Translations under genes and position numbers: made by a program
Notes under the pieces: model-generated
Seen by the model: only the letters and a program-made list of their open reading frames with translations
Database searches by the model: none
Told to the model about the DNA's origin: nothing
Source of the DNA: Chloroflexota bacterium
Lineage (GTDB): Bacteria > Chloroflexota > Dehalococcoidia > SM23-28-2 > RBG-16-64-32
Direction: 5' to 3'
NCBI GenBank assembly: GCA_016190405.1
Contig: JACPQO010000202.1
Span: forward strand, 1 to 12,892
DNA: 12,892 nt
Shown: one piece after another, positions 11,954 through 12,892 of the stretch
How positions within the stretch are numbered: the stretch's first letter is position 1
How the letters are laid out: each line of letters begins with the position of its first letter

Positions 11954-12892
11954 TCAGACGCACCCCTCAATCTCGGCGGCGTTCGCCACCCCCTGCTGCT
12001 GGACCGGCACCGGCCAGCGGGCCGCTTCTTCGGCCAGCGGCCCTTCAAGCGGGATGCCGATCTCCTCGTCGGTCAGGTAGCAGGCCGGGTCCGGGGCCAG
12101 GAAATCGCCGAAGTAGCGCTCGGCCCGCGCGCGCAGGTTTCCATTGCAGATCGGCAGGTAACGGCAGTGAGCGCAGCGGCCCTCGAGGTGGGGCTGCCTG
12201 TCCTTGAGGACCGCCATGCGCGCGTCGGTGGTATCGGCCCAGATGGCGCTGAAGGGACGTTCCCGCACGCTGCCCAGCGTGTAGTCCCAGGAGAACTGGT
12301 CGGCGTGGACGTTGCCCTGGGGATCCACGCAGGCTATGGCGATGCCGGACTGGTTGCCCCCGTTCCAGAGCAGCATCTGGTAGACGTCCTCCGCTCGCGC
12401 CGGGTCGTCCTGCTGGACGCGCCGGTACAGCAGGACGTTGTCGGCGTGGTTATCCACGGTGAGGATCTCCTTGTCCAGGCCGCGCCGGTGGAAGTCCTGC
12501 GCCCGGTCGAAGATGTAGGTGACAGCGCGCCGGGTCTCCTTCGGGGTCAGGTCGTAGGCGCGGATGCGGTCTCCCCGCCCGGCGTAGGCCAGGTGGTAGA
12601 CGCAGCAGCGGGGGATATCCTCTGTCTCCAGGAGGTCGAATATCGCCGGCAACTGGTCCAGGTTCTGGCGGTGGATGGTGAACCGCAGGCCGACGCGGAT
12701 GCCGCGGTCGCGGCAGAGGCGGAGGCCGGTGAGGGCGGCCTCGTAGGCCCCCTTCTTGCCACGGATCCTGTCGTGGGCGTCGCCGATGCCGTCCAGGCTG
12801 ATGCCGACGTAGGAGAAGCCGCAGGCGGCGATCCTGGCCGCCACCTGGGGCGTGATCAGGGTGCCGTTGGTAGAGAGGACGCAGCGCAGGCC
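11954..12892 (-). CDS. NirJ/AhbC-family radical SAM enzyme with SPASM-type C-terminus, partial
   Basis: The gene enters from the right edge in frame; 312 C-terminal residues are visible. The partial reading begins with a short stretch ending STNGTLI, followed by GFSYVGISLDG, both core strands of the radical SAM barrel seen in NirJ-type enzymes. The middle part has HLAYAGRGD. The C-terminus carries SGIAIACVDPQGNVHADQF, LGSVRERPFSAIW, GRCAHCRYLPICNGN and APDPACYLTDEEIG, which hold the cysteines of a second iron-sulfur cluster. This wording closely recalls NirJ (haem d1 synthesis) and AhbC/AhbD (siroheme-derived haem synthesis). The radical SAM CxxxCxxC lies outside the window. Next to hemA and cytochrome maturation genes, a role in haem synthesis from siroheme is the better guess, since no cd1 nitrite reductase is seen. 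AhbC, AhbD and NirJ cannot be separated by eye. Confidence 0.88.
   Translation of the reverse strand, partial: GLRCVLSTNGTLITPQVAARIAACGFSYVGISLDGIGDAHDRIRGKKGAYEAALTGLRLCRDRGIRVGLRFTIHRQNLDQLPAIFDLLETEDIPRCCVYHLAYAGRGDRIRAYDLTPKETRRAVTYIFDRAQDFHRRGLDKEILTVDNHADNVLLYRRVQQDDPARAEDVYQMLLWNGGNQSGIAIACVDPQGNVHADQFSWDYTLGSVRERPFSAIWADTTDARMAVLKDRQPHLEGRCAHCRYLPICNGNLRARAERYFGDFLAPDPACYLTDEEIGIPLEGPLAEEAARWPVPVQQQGVANAAEIEGCV

Noticed and set aside
1..12892. tRNA, rRNA, CRISPR array, insertion sequence or attachment site
   Set aside because: No spaced repeat array, transposase, integrase, rRNA core or tRNA-like cloverleaf was seen on either strand.

Overview
The window is GC-rich bacterial DNA with a single-strand layout: every gene I can support lies on the minus strand, packed with ATGA overlaps or short gaps. 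Read in transcription order (right to left) it forms a cytochrome c production and deployment locus. It starts at the right edge with a NirJ/AhbC-type radical SAM enzyme of modified-heme/heme synthesis, cut by the window end. Next come a membrane-anchored ResA/TlpA thioredoxin and a CcdA-type thiol-transport protein (both cytochrome c maturation), then glutamyl-tRNA reductase (hemA, first step of tetrapyrrole synthesis). A sensor histidine kinase and an OmpR-type response regulator follow, then a membrane-anchored TPR protein and a membrane-anchored six-bladed NHL propeller. Three multiheme c-type cytochromes close the run, with 6, 6 and 8 predicted haems (19 CxxCH plus one CxxxCH).

Region by region: 12892-10630 is haem synthesis and thiol redox; 10615-9332 is hemA; 9335-6855 is the two-component system; 6739-4666 holds the TPR and NHL proteins; 4552-590 holds the cytochromes; 589-131 is a non-coding region with a good sigma70-like promoter, an intrinsic terminator only about 70 bases downstream of it, and further foldable leader; 130-1 is the start of another exported protein that runs off the left edge.

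The genes fit together: tetrapyrrole supply (hemA, radical SAM), delivery of reducing equivalents that keep apocytochrome CxxCH cysteines reduced (CcdA, ResA), a signalling pair that could tune expression, and the cytochromes with two repeat proteins that could scaffold them at the cell surface. The ResB/ResC haem lyase of System II is not in the window.

Taxonomy is inference. CcdA plus ResA points to System II maturation. The C-terminal 'GWNLISLPV' type duplicated beta domain is a kind I associate with exported proteins of Chloroflexota (Dehalococcoidia-like or related). Actinobacteriota or other GC-rich uncultured phyla are not excluded.

The points most worth a second look are: a response regulator that follows the kinase in the same reading frame after a single TGA and has no ordinary start codon where its first beta strand begins; an early terminator in the leader upstream of the leftmost gene; an EF-hand-like calcium loop inside one cytochrome; and an 8-haem cytochrome with a CxxxCH site and a duplicated C-terminal domain.
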